From the NCBI RefSeq assembly GCF_001427145.1, contig NZ_LMGL01000001.1:1317241-1381240 (forward strand): a DNA stretch of 64,000 nucleotides. Reading direction: 5' to 3'. The stretch's first letter is position 1, and every line of letters begins with the position of its first letter. Positions 1-8,786 of the stretch are shown in pieces. The notes under the pieces were generated by a model. That model searched no databases and was not told the origin of the DNA. It saw only the letters and a program-made list of their open reading frames with translations. The position numbers were made by a program, and so were the translations under genes. This stretch comes from Microbacterium sp. Root166 (GTDB lineage Bacteria > Actinomycetota > Actinomycetes > Actinomycetales > Microbacteriaceae).

Positions 1-119
1 TGTCGTCGTGGAACAAGATCTTCGCGATCGTCATCGTGTCGATGATCCCCATCCTGGCCTTCTACCTCTTCGCCCAGAAGCGCTTCATCCAGGGCTTCGC
101 AGGTGGGTTGAAGGGCTGA
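1..119 (+). CDS. Carbohydrate ABC transporter permease, C-terminal end (cut by window edge)
   Basis: Only the last 38 codons are present, read in the frame that begins at base 3 and ends at the TGA at 117-119. The peptide has a hydrophobic final membrane helix followed by FAQKRFIQGFAGGLKG. That ending (F-x-Q-K/R-x-F-x-x-G-x-x-x-G-x-x-K-G) is the usual C-terminus of MalG/UgpE-type inner-membrane subunits of sugar ABC importers. Its place directly upstream of C-glycoside catabolic genes suggests that it imports the glycoside or a related sugar, which is an inference. The rest of the transporter lies outside the window. Confidence 0.75.
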   Translation, partial: SSWNKIFAIVIVSMIPILAFYLFAQKRFIQGFAGGLKG

Positions 120-217
120 TCAGCATCTACCGATTCGAGGGCGGCCGGATCGTCGAGCACTGGGACGTGCTTCAGCAGGTTCCCGTGCATGCCGCCCACG
201 ACCATCCGATGTTCTGA
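120..217 (+). pseudogene. SnoaL-like (NTF2-fold) protein, C-terminal remnant
   Basis: About 30 codons ending at the TGA 215-217 encode IYRFEGGRIVEHWDVLQQVP followed by a short tail ending in HPMF. This is the typical last strand and tail of SnoaL-like proteins (usually I-x-x-F-x-x-x-x-G-K-I-V-E-H-W-D). No start codon or N-terminal 100 residues exist: the frame runs straight into the stop region of the permease in a different frame. It is best read as the stump of a gene deleted by recombination next to the permease. It probably makes no product. Confidence 0.6.
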
Positions 218-231
218 CTCTAAGGACGACC

Positions 232-1026
232 ATGTACCAGCTCGCACCCAATATCGAACTGCTCTTCACAGAGGCCGGCGACTATCACGACCGCGTGCGG
301 GCGGCCGCGGCATCCGGTTTCACGGCCGTCGAGATGTGGGGGCCTACGGGTGTCGACGCGCCTTCGACGCCCAAGGACCTGCCGGCGCTGAAGGCGGCGC
401 TGGATGAGACGGGGCTGCAGCTGACCGCGCAGCTCGCCGAGCCCCGCACGCAGTTCATGATCCCGCCGTGGGACCACTCCGAGTTCTACCGCAAGCTCGA
501 CGAGGGCGTCGAGATCGCCCATGTCCTGGGCACCCCGCGGATGGTCGTCGGAAGCGGCACCGGATTCGGCGGATGGAAGCGCCAGGTGCAGCTCGACAAG
601 CTCATCGAGATCTACCAGAAGGCCATCGCCCAGATCGAGGGATCGGGGATCACGCTGGTGCTCGAGCCGGTGAACGTCCGTGTCGATCACCCCGGGTCGC
701 TGCTGGACCGCACGAGCGAGGCGGTCTACGTCGCGCGCGGCGTCGACTCCCCGTTCTTCGGCGTGCTCTACGACCTGTACCACTCGACCGTCGAGGGGGA
801 GGACGTCGCGGCCGAGCTCGCGAACGCCGGCGACCTCATCCGGTACGTCCAGCTCGCCGACGCTCCGGGACGCGGCGAGCCCGGCACGGGTGCGATCGAC
901 TGGGAGGCCCGTCTGGGCGAGCTCCGCGCCTCGGGGTACGACGGCCCCATCGGCCTCGAGTACTACCCGCAGGCCCCGTCGGCCGAGTCGGTGAAGCGGA
1001 TCGTCGCACTGGCGGCCGCCGCATGA
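232..1026 (+). CDS. Sugar phosphate isomerase/epimerase, hydroxypyruvate-isomerase-like TIM barrel
   Basis: The 264-residue protein has the AP_endonuc_2/xylose-isomerase-like TIM-barrel pattern. It opens with APNIELLFTEAGDYHDRVRA and a following alpha/beta repeat with AVEMW, close to the start of Hyi-type hydroxypyruvate isomerases. Candidate metal and substrate residues are the Glu in LVLEPVN, the Asp/His of YDLYHS, and the Glu in GLEYYPQ near the C-terminus. The start is ATG 232 behind AAGGACG. Its TGA overlaps the ATG of the GMC oxidase, so the two are translationally coupled. In this setting it probably isomerises a keto-sugar released from a glycoside. The exact substrate cannot be read from sequence. 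Confidence 0.75.
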   Translation: MYQLAPNIELLFTEAGDYHDRVRAAAASGFTAVEMWGPTGVDAPSTPKDLPALKAALDETGLQLTAQLAEPRTQFMIPPWDHSEFYRKLDEGVEIAHVLGTPRMVVGSGTGFGGWKRQVQLDKLIEIYQKAIAQIEGSGITLVLEPVNVRVDHPGSLLDRTSEAVYVARGVDSPFFGVLYDLYHSTVEGEDVAAELANAGDLIRYVQLADAPGRGEPGTGAIDWEARLGELRASGYDGPIGLEYYPQAPSAESVKRIVALAAAA

Positions 1027-2546
1027 GCGCGCGCGCCTACCCGGACGCGGTCGACGTGGTGATCGTCGGCAGCGGCCCGACCGGAGCCGCATACGCCCGC
1101 ATCCTGAGCGAGGAGGCGCCGAACGCGACGATCGCGATGTTCGAGGTCGGACCCACCGTGTCGGACCCACCCGGTGCGCACGTGAAGAACATCGAGGATC
1201 CCGCCCGGCGATCCGCCGCCCAGCACGCATCCCAGGGCCCCTCGGCGGCAGCGGAGACGGTCAGCAACCCCGGAGCCGTCAAGAGCGGGCGGCGTCTCGC
1301 CCGGGCCGGCACCTTCCTGCTGGAAGACGGCTATCAGCAGCCCGGCGAGGACGGCCTGCCCGTCGCCGCGATGTCGAGCAACGTGGGTGGCATGGCGGCC
1401 CACTGGACCGCAGCGTGCCCGCGCCCCGGTGGCAGCGAGCGCGTCCCCTTCGTGCCCGACCTCGACGAACTGCTCGACGAGGCCGAGCGCCTGCTCGGCG
1501 TGACGACCCACGCCTTCGACGGCTCGCCGTTCGGCGACCTGGTGCGCGAGCGCCTGGCCAAGGCCGTCGACGAGGGGCGCGTCGACGAGACGCGCGTGCA
1601 GCGGATGCCGCTCGCCGTGCACCGCCGTGAGGACGGCCGCCTCGTATGGTCGGGATCCGACGTGGTGCTCGGCGAGACTACCCGGGCGAACGAGAACTTC
1701 TCCCTGCACGACGAGTCGCTCGTCACGCGGGTGCTGCTCGAGGACGGACGTGCGGTGGGCGTCGACGTGCGCGACGTGCGCTCAGGCGCGACCCACACCG
1801 TGCGTGCCCGCTTCGTCGTGGTCGCCGGCGATGCTCTGCGCACCCCGCAGCTGCTGTGGGCCTCGGGCATCCGCCCCGAGGCTCTCGGGCGCTACCTGAA
1901 CGACCAGGCCCAGATCGTGTTCGCGGTGCGACTGCGCGATGTGCCCCCGCTGGCCGCCGACGTGCCGGCAGACGGCGCGCTCGCGGAGTACAGCGGCGTC
2001 AGCTGGGTGCCGTTCACCGACGACGTGCCCTTCCATGGGCAGGTCATGCAGCTCGATGCCTCGCCGGTCCCGCTCGCCCTCGACGATCCGGTGCAGCCGG
2101 GATCGATTGTCGGCCTCGGCCTGTTCTGCGCGAAGGACCTGCGGCGAGAGGATCGGGTGGCCTTCGATGACGTCGAGCGCGACGCGTACGGGATGCCGGC
2201 GATTCGTCTTCACTACCGCCTGACCGAGGCTGACCACGCCGTCATGGAGCGGGCACGCGAAGAGATCGTACGCATGGGCGCCGCCATCGGTGACCCGCTC
2301 GACTCGCACCCCTTCACGATGCCGCTCGGCGCGTCCCTGCACTACCAGGGCACAACGCGCATGGGCCGCAGCGACGACGGCGAGAGCGTCTGCGACGCCG
2401 ACAGCCAGGTCTGGGCAGCCGGGGGCCTGTTCGTGGCGGGCAACGGCGTCATCCCGACGGCCACGGCGTGCAACCCGACTCTGACCAGCGTCGCGCTCGC
2501 TATACGCGGAGCATGGAAGGTCGCCGCCGAACTCGCTTACGGTTGA
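1023..2546 (+). CDS. GMC-family FAD oxidoreductase, CarA-like (glycoside C3 oxidase candidate)
   Basis: The 507-residue flavoprotein has an N-terminal dinucleotide motif VVIVGSGPTGAAYARIL (residues 13-29). It carries NVGGMAAHWTAACPRP in the FAD domain and a C-terminal GMC_oxred_C half with HYQGTTRMG, VAGNG and NPTLTS. The His and Asn in these last motifs are the expected catalytic pair. The layout resembles pyranose oxidases and CarA of Microbacterium, which oxidises the sugar of C-glycosides to the 3-keto form before C-C cleavage. It starts at ATG 1023, overlapping the previous stop, and is followed by CGD subunits, so oxidation of a glycosyl C3-OH is the leading hypothesis. A similar enzyme lies at 21439-23010. 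Confidence 0.8.
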   Translation: MSARAYPDAVDVVIVGSGPTGAAYARILSEEAPNATIAMFEVGPTVSDPPGAHVKNIEDPARRSAAQHASQGPSAAAETVSNPGAVKSGRRLARAGTFLLEDGYQQPGEDGLPVAAMSSNVGGMAAHWTAACPRPGGSERVPFVPDLDELLDEAERLLGVTTHAFDGSPFGDLVRERLAKAVDEGRVDETRVQRMPLAVHRREDGRLVWSGSDVVLGETTRANENFSLHDESLVTRVLLEDGRAVGVDVRDVRSGATHTVRARFVVVAGDALRTPQLLWASGIRPEALGRYLNDQAQIVFAVRLRDVPPLAADVPADGALAEYSGVSWVPFTDDVPFHGQVMQLDASPVPLALDDPVQPGSIVGLGLFCAKDLRREDRVAFDDVERDAYGMPAIRLHYRLTEADHAVMERAREEIVRMGAAIGDPLDSHPFTMPLGASLHYQGTTRMGRSDDGESVCDADSQVWAAGGLFVAGNGVIPTATACNPTLTSVALAIRGAWKVAAELAYG

Positions 2547-2572
2547 CTTATGTAGGAATACGACATTATACT
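2543..2572 (+). promoter_or_regulatory. Sigma70-type promoter upstream of the CGD genes
   Basis: TTGACT at 2543-2548 and TATACT at 2567-2572 are separated by 18 bases, a near-consensus housekeeping promoter that is unusual in such GC-rich DNA. The -35 overlaps the stop codon of the GMC oxidase. The spacer holds ATGT-N9-ACAT, an inverted repeat that could be an operator. It lies 34 bases before the GTG of the CGD beta gene and probably gives the deglycosylation operon its own transcript. Confidence 0.6.
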
Positions 2573-2606
2573 GTAGAAACAAGGACAAAGTAGTCAAGGA
2601 GGACTT

Positions 2607-3002
2607 GTGATCCCCGATCGCATCATCGAGCAGGGCACGCTGAAGACCGATGGCGCACGCGCCGCGGTCGAGGTGCGCATTCCCTGGTACCGAGCCCTTC
2701 CCGGCTCCTGCATCGCGGGCGCCGGCCTGAAGATCGACGGCGTCGCCGCTGATCCGCAGTCCCTCCGCTGGACCATGAACGGGCGCGAGTTCACCTTCGC
2801 CGAACTGGCGACGAACACCGACGAGTGGTGGTTCCCGCTGGACTCCGCTGTGCTGTCCGGCGATGTGGAGGCGGCCCCGGATGCCGAGCACGAGGTCGAG
2901 GTCGATCTCACGCTCTTCATCCCGTACATCGTCATCTCCGACTCCGAGGTGCTCCACATCGAGGAGCACGACAAGAAGACCATGAAGGCGGTGGCGGCAT
3001 GA
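2607..3002 (+). CDS. C-glycoside deglycosidase beta subunit (DUF6379-type), pair 1
   Basis: The 131-residue beta-rich protein matches the small subunit of C-glycoside deglycosidases. It has VRIPWYRALPGS (residues 25-36), an N-terminal beta-sandwich with KIDGV, the central DEWWFPLDSAVL and the strand VEVDLTLFIPYI. The same skeleton (PW-Y/I-R-S/A-L, WWF, V-x-V-x-x) recurs in the proteins at 5197-5613 and 9816-10229. In characterised systems this subunit binds the TIM-barrel alpha subunit and completes the active site for cleaving the C-C bond of 3-oxo-glycosides. The start is GTG 2607 behind AAGGAGG. It overlaps the alpha-subunit ATG by four bases. Confidence 0.8.
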   Translation: MIPDRIIEQGTLKTDGARAAVEVRIPWYRALPGSCIAGAGLKIDGVAADPQSLRWTMNGREFTFAELATNTDEWWFPLDSAVLSGDVEAAPDAEHEVEVDLTLFIPYIVISDSEVLHIEEHDKKTMKAVAA

Positions 3003-4099
3003 CCGAGCTCGGCACGCCCATCCAGGGCGTCACCCTCTACAGCTTCACCCGCGCCTTCCACGGCCGCGAGTACGACCTCGAGGGCCTCATCCGCAAGGTG
3101 GCTGCCGACGGCTACGGCCCCGGGCTCGAGATCATCGGCTTCTCGAGCTTCCGCGGCTTCCCCGATATCGACGACGCGTTCGCCGGATGGTTCCGGGACC
3201 TGGTCGACGAGGTGGGTCTCGTGACGACCTCACTCGCGGTCAACGCCGACATCGGCATCCACCGTGATCGCCTTCTCAATCAAGATGAGCTCATCGAGTA
3301 CATGCGCCGGCAGATCGCGGCCGCGGCCAAGCTCGGCTTCCCGATCGCGCGGGTGCAGATCTCGCTCACCCCCGACTCGATGGAGGCGCTGGCGCCGATC
3401 GCCGAGGAGTACGGTGTCACCCTCGCGCTCGAGGTGCACGCCGACCAGTACGCGTCGCATCCCCGGATCCTCGCTCTCCGCGACCGCTACGAGAAGGTCG
3501 GCTCGCCCTACCTGGGGTTCACGATGGACTGGGGCGCCACAGTCTCGGGCTTCGCCCCATCGCTCATCGAGGCCTACCGTCGCCGCGGCGCCTCGGAGGA
3601 GCTGCTCGCGCAGGTCACCGGGCTGTGGAACGAGTTCTACGAGCAGGGTCCGCCCGCTGATCAGGCCGAGCACGGCCAGCGCTTCGGCCGATTCATCGGA
3701 CTGGCTGCGCAGAACGGGCGCCCCGATCTCGGCATCGACTTCGGCATCAACGGCACAGGTCTGTTCGGGCCCGCCCGCGTGGACGATTGGCTCGAGATCA
3801 TGCCGTGGATCCGTCACGTGCACGGCAAGTTCTTCGGCATCGACGAGAGCGGCGAAGAGCCGTCGGTTCCGGTGCGCGACCTCATCCGCATTCTCGTTGA
3901 GAACGGCTACAACGGCGCCGTCTCCAGCGAGTACGAGGGCTGGCACTGGAACCACTGGCAGAGCCCCTTCGACATCATCGCCGGGGAGCAGGCGGTGCAG
4001 CGGTCGGCCGCGACGGATGCCGGCAGCCGCATGATCACGGATGCGGCCGAGGCCCGCGGCATCCTCTCCACCCACCTCGCTCAGCCCGTCCGCGGCTGA
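2999..4099 (+). CDS. C-glycoside deglycosidase alpha subunit (TIM barrel), pair 1
   Basis: The 366-residue xylose-isomerase-like barrel opens with GVTLYSFTRAFHGREYDLEG. Likely metal ligands are E145 (in LEVHAD, which also carries H147), D177 (TMDWGA), H275 (HVHGKF) and E311 (SSEYEG). All four are in the order expected for Mn-dependent CGD alpha subunits. ATG 2999 overlaps the beta-subunit stop (ATGA), which fits a 1:1 complex. The expected reaction is elimination of the aglycone from a 3-oxo-C-glycoside. The aglycone preference is unknown. A second alpha gene follows after 34 bases. Confidence 0.8.
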   Translation: MTELGTPIQGVTLYSFTRAFHGREYDLEGLIRKVAADGYGPGLEIIGFSSFRGFPDIDDAFAGWFRDLVDEVGLVTTSLAVNADIGIHRDRLLNQDELIEYMRRQIAAAAKLGFPIARVQISLTPDSMEALAPIAEEYGVTLALEVHADQYASHPRILALRDRYEKVGSPYLGFTMDWGATVSGFAPSLIEAYRRRGASEELLAQVTGLWNEFYEQGPPADQAEHGQRFGRFIGLAAQNGRPDLGIDFGINGTGLFGPARVDDWLEIMPWIRHVHGKFFGIDESGEEPSVPVRDLIRILVENGYNGAVSSEYEGWHWNHWQSPFDIIAGEQAVQRSAATDAGSRMITDAAEARGILSTHLAQPVRG

Positions 4100-4133
4100 T
4101 CCAACCGACTTTCGACAGGCTCAGGACCAGATC

Positions 4134-5186
4134 ATGACTGACAACGACGGCATCGCCGGCACGGGCATCAAGCTCGGGATCACCCTCTACTCGCTCACCT
4201 CGGAGTTCGCCGCCGGACTTTACACGCCCGAGACTCTGATCAAGGCGGCCGCCGACGAGGGTCTCGGCCCGGGCATCGAGTTCAACATCGCGCAGATGCT
4301 GCGCACCTACCCGGATGTGGACGACGAGTTCGTCCGCCTCTGGCGCGACAGCATGGACCGTTACGGCCTCGAGCCCAGCGCGATCGGCACGAATCTCGAT
4401 ATGGGACGCCGCAAGGAGCGCGACATGACGCGCGACGAGGAGCACGACTTCCTCGCGCGCCAGCTCAAGACCGCGCACACCCTCGGGTTCAAGAAGGTCG
4501 TGATCCGGTCCCATGGCAAGGAGTTGCTACGCAGCCTGCTGCCGCTCGCAGAGAAGTACGACCAGAAGCTGGGCTACGAGATCCACGCACCGTCAGGACC
4601 GAACAATCCGCAGGTGCTGCAGATGCGCGAGATGTATGAGGAGCTGCAGTCGGATCGCCTGGGGTTCACCGCCGACTTCTCGTCGACGATGCACTCGCTG
4701 TCGCCGACGCTGCTGCGCACGATGCGGCAGATGGGCATGCCTGAGGAGTACTTCTCGGTCATGGACGAGATCTGGCACGAGCCGACGCCGATGCACGTGC
4801 GCAACCAGAAGTTCGAGGACTTCCTCACGTCGCAGGACTTCGACTTCGCCCGGCTCGGGCCCTTCACCCGGCTCGCCTTCAACATGCACGGGCTCGTGCC
4901 GCCGGAGGAGTGGCTCGACATCATGCCGCAGATCTTCCACGTGCATGCGAAGTTCTACGACATCGACGAGAACGGCGACGAGCCGGCCATGGACATCCCG
5001 CGGATCGTGCGGCAGTTCGTCGAGGGCGGCTACCAGGGCTATCTCTCCAGCGAGTGGGAGGGCCACGCCTTCTCGGACCTCGGCGAGTCCGACCCCATCG
5101 ACCTCGTGAAGAAGCAGCACGCGCTGATGCGCCGCACCATCGAAGAATCCGTCGCAGCCGGCACCGTCGCCGGAACAGTCAGGTAG
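4134..5186 (+). CDS. C-glycoside deglycosidase alpha subunit (TIM barrel), pair 2
   Basis: The 350-residue paralogue of the preceding gene opens with GIKLGITLYSLTSEFAAG. The ligand series is conserved: E149 and H151 in YEIHAP, D181 in TADFSS, H271 in HVHAKF and E307 in SSEWEG. The start is ATG 4134 behind AGGA. It precedes its own beta subunit (alpha then beta, the reverse of pair 1). Divergence in the loops after strand 6, for example NMHGLVPPEEW here against NGTGLFGPARVDDW in pair 1, points to a different aglycone specificity. This is inferred from loop differences only. Confidence 0.8.
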   Translation: MTDNDGIAGTGIKLGITLYSLTSEFAAGLYTPETLIKAAADEGLGPGIEFNIAQMLRTYPDVDDEFVRLWRDSMDRYGLEPSAIGTNLDMGRRKERDMTRDEEHDFLARQLKTAHTLGFKKVVIRSHGKELLRSLLPLAEKYDQKLGYEIHAPSGPNNPQVLQMREMYEELQSDRLGFTADFSSTMHSLSPTLLRTMRQMGMPEEYFSVMDEIWHEPTPMHVRNQKFEDFLTSQDFDFARLGPFTRLAFNMHGLVPPEEWLDIMPQIFHVHAKFYDIDENGDEPAMDIPRIVRQFVEGGYQGYLSSEWEGHAFSDLGESDPIDLVKKQHALMRRTIEESVAAGTVAGTVR

Positions 5187-5196
5187 GGGACAGGCC

Positions 5197-5613
5197 ATGG
5201 CCACTCACAACTCGCTCTTCTCCGAGAAGGACGTCCGCCGTCGCGAGGACGGGATCGGCGTCGCCGTCCAGCTGCCCTGGTACCGGAGCCTGTGGCTCTC
5301 GGCGGTCGACGACGTCTCGGCATCCGTCAACGGCGTGCCGGTGCCCAAGGAAGACCTGCGGTTCGAGCTCAACGGCACGAGCTACCGCATCGAGGAGCTG
5401 CCCGAGCAGTGGGACACGCTCTGGTTCGTCGCCGACAAGCCTGAGGTCGTCATCCCCATGGATCACGCCCCCGAGGCGGGGGAGAAGCTGACCGTCGAGG
5501 TCGTGCTGACGATGCGCCTGCTGTACATGCAGATCATGCCCGGTCAGGACGGCGGACCCGGTCGCTACGTGACCAACCGGGTGCCCGTCGAGCGCGAGGT
5601 CGTGCTGGCATGA
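5197..5613 (+). CDS. C-glycoside deglycosidase beta subunit, pair 2
   Basis: The 138-residue homologue of the protein at 2607-3002 has VQLPWYRSLWLSAVDD, SVNGVPVPKEDL, WDTLWFVADKPEV and VEVVLTMRLLYM in the same order. A C-terminal segment, MPGQDGGPGRYVTNRVPVER, is longer than in pair 1. The start is ATG 5197 with a weak GGGGAC leader 10 bases after the alpha stop, and its TGA overlaps the next ATG. It is expected to form a complex with the alpha subunit just upstream. Confidence 0.78.
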   Translation: MATHNSLFSEKDVRRREDGIGVAVQLPWYRSLWLSAVDDVSASVNGVPVPKEDLRFELNGTSYRIEELPEQWDTLWFVADKPEVVIPMDHAPEAGEKLTVEVVLTMRLLYMQIMPGQDGGPGRYVTNRVPVEREVVLA

Positions 5614-6797
5614 CGCTGCGCGTCGCCATGATCGGATACGGCTTCATGGGCGCCGCGCACTCGGTCGGGTGGCGTCAGGCACCCCGGATGTTCCCATTGC
5701 ACGAAGAGGTCGAGATGGCCGTTGTCGTGGGCCGCAACGCCGAAGCGGTCGCGGATGCCGCGGCTCAGTGGGGCTGGCAGGAGTCGGCGACCGACTGGCG
5801 CAGTGTCATAGCGCGGGACGACATCGACATCGTCGACATCGTGACACCCGGCGACTCACATGCCGCGATCGCGATCGCCGCGCTCGACGCGGGGAAGCAC
5901 GTACTCTGCGAGAAGCCTCTGGCCAACACGGTTGCTGAGGCCGAGGCGATGGCCGCTGCCGCGGCTCGCGCGGCCGCGAACGGCGTCCGCTCGATGGTCG
6001 GCTTCACATACCGGCGGGTACCTGCGGTGACTTTCCTGCGGGACCTCATCGCACAGGGCGCGGTCGGTGAGATCGCGCAGGTCCGCGCGGCCTACCGTCA
6101 GGATTGGCTGGTCGACCGCGACGTGCCGCTCGCGTGGCGCCTGCAGAAGGATCACGCGGGCTCGGGCGCGCTCGGCGACATCGGCGCCCACATCGTCGAC
6201 ATGACCCAGTTCGTCACCGGACTCGATGTGACCGCGGTCTCGGGAGTCGTCGACACGATAGTCAAGGAGCGCCCCCTGCAAGGCAGCGGCTCGGGTCTTT
6301 CCGGCCGCGCGCGGGAGGGCTACGGCGAAGTCACGGTCGACGACATCGCGATCTTCACGGGGAGACTGTCGACCGGCGCGCTCGTCTCCTTCGAGGCGAC
6401 CCGCTTCGCCACGGGTCGCAAGAACGACCTGTCGATCGAGGTATCCGGCGACAAGGGCGCGCTGCGATTCGACCTCGAGGACCTCAACACGCTCTGGTTC
6501 CACGACCGCACCGCCCCGAACGCCACGCAGGGCTTCACCCGGATCCTGGTGACCGAACCGCAGCACCCCTATGTCGGGGCGTGGTGGCCCGCAGGGCACG
6601 GTCTCGGCTACGAGCACGGCTTCAGCCATCAGGTCGTCGACCTCGTGACCGCCATCGCGGAGCGGGCTGACCCGCACCCGTCCTTCGCCGAGGGTCTCGC
6701 CATCCAGCGTGTGCTGGCCGCCGTCGAGGAGAGCGCGGCGCATGACTCCGCCTGGGTGCACATCGCGGCGACGGTGGCGGCGCCGCCCAGCCGCTGA
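5610..6797 (+). CDS. Gfo/Idh/MocA-family NAD(P)-dependent oxidoreductase
   Basis: The 395-residue dehydrogenase has a Rossmann motif [11 protein letters not shown] (residues 8-18), the family EKP motif with its catalytic Lys at residues 101-103 (CEKPLANTV), and the C-terminal [16 protein letters not shown] carrying the Asp/His pair. It starts at ATG 5610 overlapping the CGD beta stop. In known C-glycoside pathways a Gfo/Idh/MocA enzyme (DgpA) interconverts glucose and 3-oxo-glucose species. This enzyme may recycle the keto-sugar left after deglycosylation or may itself oxidise the glycoside. Substrate assignment is inference from context. Confidence 0.78.
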   Translation: MTLRVAMIGYGFMGAAHSVGWRQAPRMFPLHEEVEMAVVVGRNAEAVADAAAQWGWQESATDWRSVIARDDIDIVDIVTPGDSHAAIAIAALDAGKHVLCEKPLANTVAEAEAMAAAAARAAANGVRSMVGFTYRRVPAVTFLRDLIAQGAVGEIAQVRAAYRQDWLVDRDVPLAWRLQKDHAGSGALGDIGAHIVDMTQFVTGLDVTAVSGVVDTIVKERPLQGSGSGLSGRAREGYGEVTVDDIAIFTGRLSTGALVSFEATRFATGRKNDLSIEVSGDKGALRFDLEDLNTLWFHDRTAPNATQGFTRILVTEPQHPYVGAWWPAGHGLGYEHGFSHQVVDLVTAIAERADPHPSFAEGLAIQRVLAAVEESAAHDSAWVHIAATVAAPPSR

Positions 6798-6840
6798 CCA
6801 TCTCGCCGAACCATCCCGACCCACCAAGCGAAGGAGCTCC

Positions 6841-7842
6841 ATGTCCCGTCCGATCACTCTGTTCACCGGCCAGTGGGCCGACCTCCCATTCGAAGAGGTC
6901 GCGCGGCTCGCGGGCGAGTGGGGCTACGACGGCCTCGAGATCGCGTGCTGGGGTGATCACATCGACGTCTCACGCTGGGATGACGACCAGTACGTGCAGT
7001 CGCGACTCGATATCCTCAAGCGCCACAACCTGCAGGTCTGGGCGATTTCGAACCACCTGACCGGCCAGGCCGTGTGCGATGAGCCGATCGACGCACGTCA
7101 TCGCGGCATCCTCTCGGACCGGGTGTGGGGCGACGGCGACCCCGAAGGCGTGCGTCAGCGCGCCGCCGAGGACATGAAGAACACCGCGCGGTTCGCAGCG
7201 AAGCTCGGCGTGAAGACCGTGAACGGCTTCACCGGCTCGTCGATCTGGAAGGCCGTTGCCATGTTCCCGCCGGCACCCGACGAATGGATCGACGCCGGCT
7301 ACCGAGATTTCGCCGCCCGGTGGAACCCCATCCTCGACGTCTTCGAGGACGTGGACGTGCGGTTCGCTCTCGAAGTGCATCCCAGCGAGATCGCCTACGA
7401 CTACTGGACGACGAAGCGGACGCTCGAGGCCGTCGGGCACCGGGTTTCCTTCGGCCTGAACTTCGACCCGTCGCACTTCATGTGGCAGCAGCTCGACCCG
7501 ATCGCTTTCGTCCTGGACTTCGCGGACCACATCTTTCACGTGCACGTGAAGGAGTCCGTGACCAACCTCGACGGCCGCAACGGCGTGCTCGGCTCGCATC
7601 TGCCGTGGGCGAATCCACGTCGCGGCTGGACCTTCGTGTCCACCGGGCACGGCGCCGTCCCCTGGGAGCCGCTGTTCCGTGCGCTCAACGCGATCGGCTA
7701 CGACGGCCCCACCTCGGTCGAGTGGGAGGACGCGGGGATGGACCGCCTGCACGGTGCACCGGAGGCGCTCGCATTCGTCCGCAGACTCAACGAGATCACG
7801 CCGCCGGCCGCCGCGTTCGACGCCGCCTTCTCGACGAAGTGA
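6841..7842 (+). CDS. Sugar phosphate isomerase/epimerase (xylose-isomerase-like TIM barrel)
   Basis: The 333-residue barrel has metal-site motifs FALEVHPSE (Glu/His), [11 protein letters not shown] (Asp/His), HVHVKES (His) and [10 protein letters not shown] (Glu). It opens with [20 protein letters not shown]. The start is ATG 6841 with an excellent GAAGGAGCT leader. The set of ligands is complete, so it should be an active divalent-metal isomerase or epimerase. It lies 43 bases after the Gfo/Idh gene, a frequent pairing in sugar-derivative catabolism. It probably acts on the keto- or anhydro-sugar formed by CGD. Confidence 0.78.
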   Translation: MSRPITLFTGQWADLPFEEVARLAGEWGYDGLEIACWGDHIDVSRWDDDQYVQSRLDILKRHNLQVWAISNHLTGQAVCDEPIDARHRGILSDRVWGDGDPEGVRQRAAEDMKNTARFAAKLGVKTVNGFTGSSIWKAVAMFPPAPDEWIDAGYRDFAARWNPILDVFEDVDVRFALEVHPSEIAYDYWTTKRTLEAVGHRVSFGLNFDPSHFMWQQLDPIAFVLDFADHIFHVHVKESVTNLDGRNGVLGSHLPWANPRRGWTFVSTGHGAVPWEPLFRALNAIGYDGPTSVEWEDAGMDRLHGAPEALAFVRRLNEITPPAAAFDAAFSTK

Positions 7843-7850
7843 GGACCGAG

Positions 7851-8720
7851 ATGACCGATGTCGTCAACGTGCTGATCCTCTCCGGTCACATGACACGTGA
7901 ACACGACAACGAGCATCGGAGCTTCCGTCAGCACAACCAGTGGCTGACTACTCTTCTCGAGGACACCGGACGATTCAGGGTCCGAGTCGTCGAGGATCCG
8001 CGTGGACTGGGCCGCGACGTCATCGACAAGTACGACGTGGCGATAGTGGTCTTCGAAGGCCGCGACGGATATCACGACAAGGCTGTCGGCTTCGGTGCCG
8101 AGACGGATGCCGCGCTGCTGCGCTTCGTCTATGACGACGGCAAGGGAATCGTCTGGTTCCACGGGTCAGCGGCGCAGGAGGACGACTGGGGCTATCCCGA
8201 CGAGTACAACGTGATGCGCGGCTCCCGGCTGACGGTGGCGGGCGGTCTGCGTCCGCGCCCGTGGGGTGAAGCGCAGCTCGACACCGTCGAGCCGCGCCAC
8301 CCGATCACCGAGGGCATCAGCGCGCGATGGACGGTGACCGGTGACGACATCCTGACAGGGGTCGAGATCGCCGAAGGCGCCAGGGTGCTGCTGACGACTT
8401 TCGACGACCTCGAATCATATGAGAATGCGCCCGTGTGGCCGATGTCGCACTACCCGGTCGCGATTCCCCCGGAGGGGATCGCCGCGCTGCCGGGCATGAA
8501 CACCGACCAGCCGATCGCGTGGGTCAACGAGTACGGCGCCGGGCGCTCCTTCACGATCACGATCGGCCACGACATCGACACGTTCCGCCGCATCGAGTTC
8601 ATCCGCATGTTCCCGCGCGGAGTGGAGTGGGCGGCGACCGGCGAGATCTCGCTGCAGGGGCCGGATCGTCGTGGCGAGCGGCGGTTTCTGCCCTGGCCGT
8701 ACTACAACCGCGAGGGGTGA
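7851..8720 (+). CDS. ThuA-like protein
   Basis: The 289-residue ThuA-domain protein (glutamine-amidotransferase-like fold) opens with NVLILSGHMTREHDNEHRSF. It has YDVAIVVFEGRD, GKGIVWFHGSAAQEDDWGYP and a late RSFTITIGHDIDTFRRIEF. ThuA proteins accompany Gfo/Idh enzymes in trehalose, trehalulose and 3-keto-sugar pathways, but their activity is poorly defined. The start is ATG 7851, eight bases after the isomerase stop. It is the last gene of the first + strand run and faces the convergent CGD pair 3. Confidence 0.75.
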   Translation: MTDVVNVLILSGHMTREHDNEHRSFRQHNQWLTTLLEDTGRFRVRVVEDPRGLGRDVIDKYDVAIVVFEGRDGYHDKAVGFGAETDAALLRFVYDDGKGIVWFHGSAAQEDDWGYPDEYNVMRGSRLTVAGGLRPRPWGEAQLDTVEPRHPITEGISARWTVTGDDILTGVEIAEGARVLLTTFDDLESYENAPVWPMSHYPVAIPPEGIAALPGMNTDQPIAWVNEYGAGRSFTITIGHDIDTFRRIEFIRMFPRGVEWAATGEISLQGPDRRGERRFLPWPYYNREG

Positions 8721-8732
8721 CCTCGGAGGTTC

Positions 8733-8776
8733 AGCCGGCCTCGCGACGCTCAGGGAAGCGCGCCGCGGGGCCGGCT
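8733..8776. terminator. Hairpin between convergent genes
   Basis: AGCCGGCC (8733-8740) and GGCCGGCT (8769-8776) form a perfect 8-bp stem with a 28-base loop in the 66-base gap between ThuA and CGD alpha 3. There is no T-tract. It is a plausible bidirectional termination structure. Confidence 0.35.
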
Positions 8777-8786
8777 GCTCGCGTGG

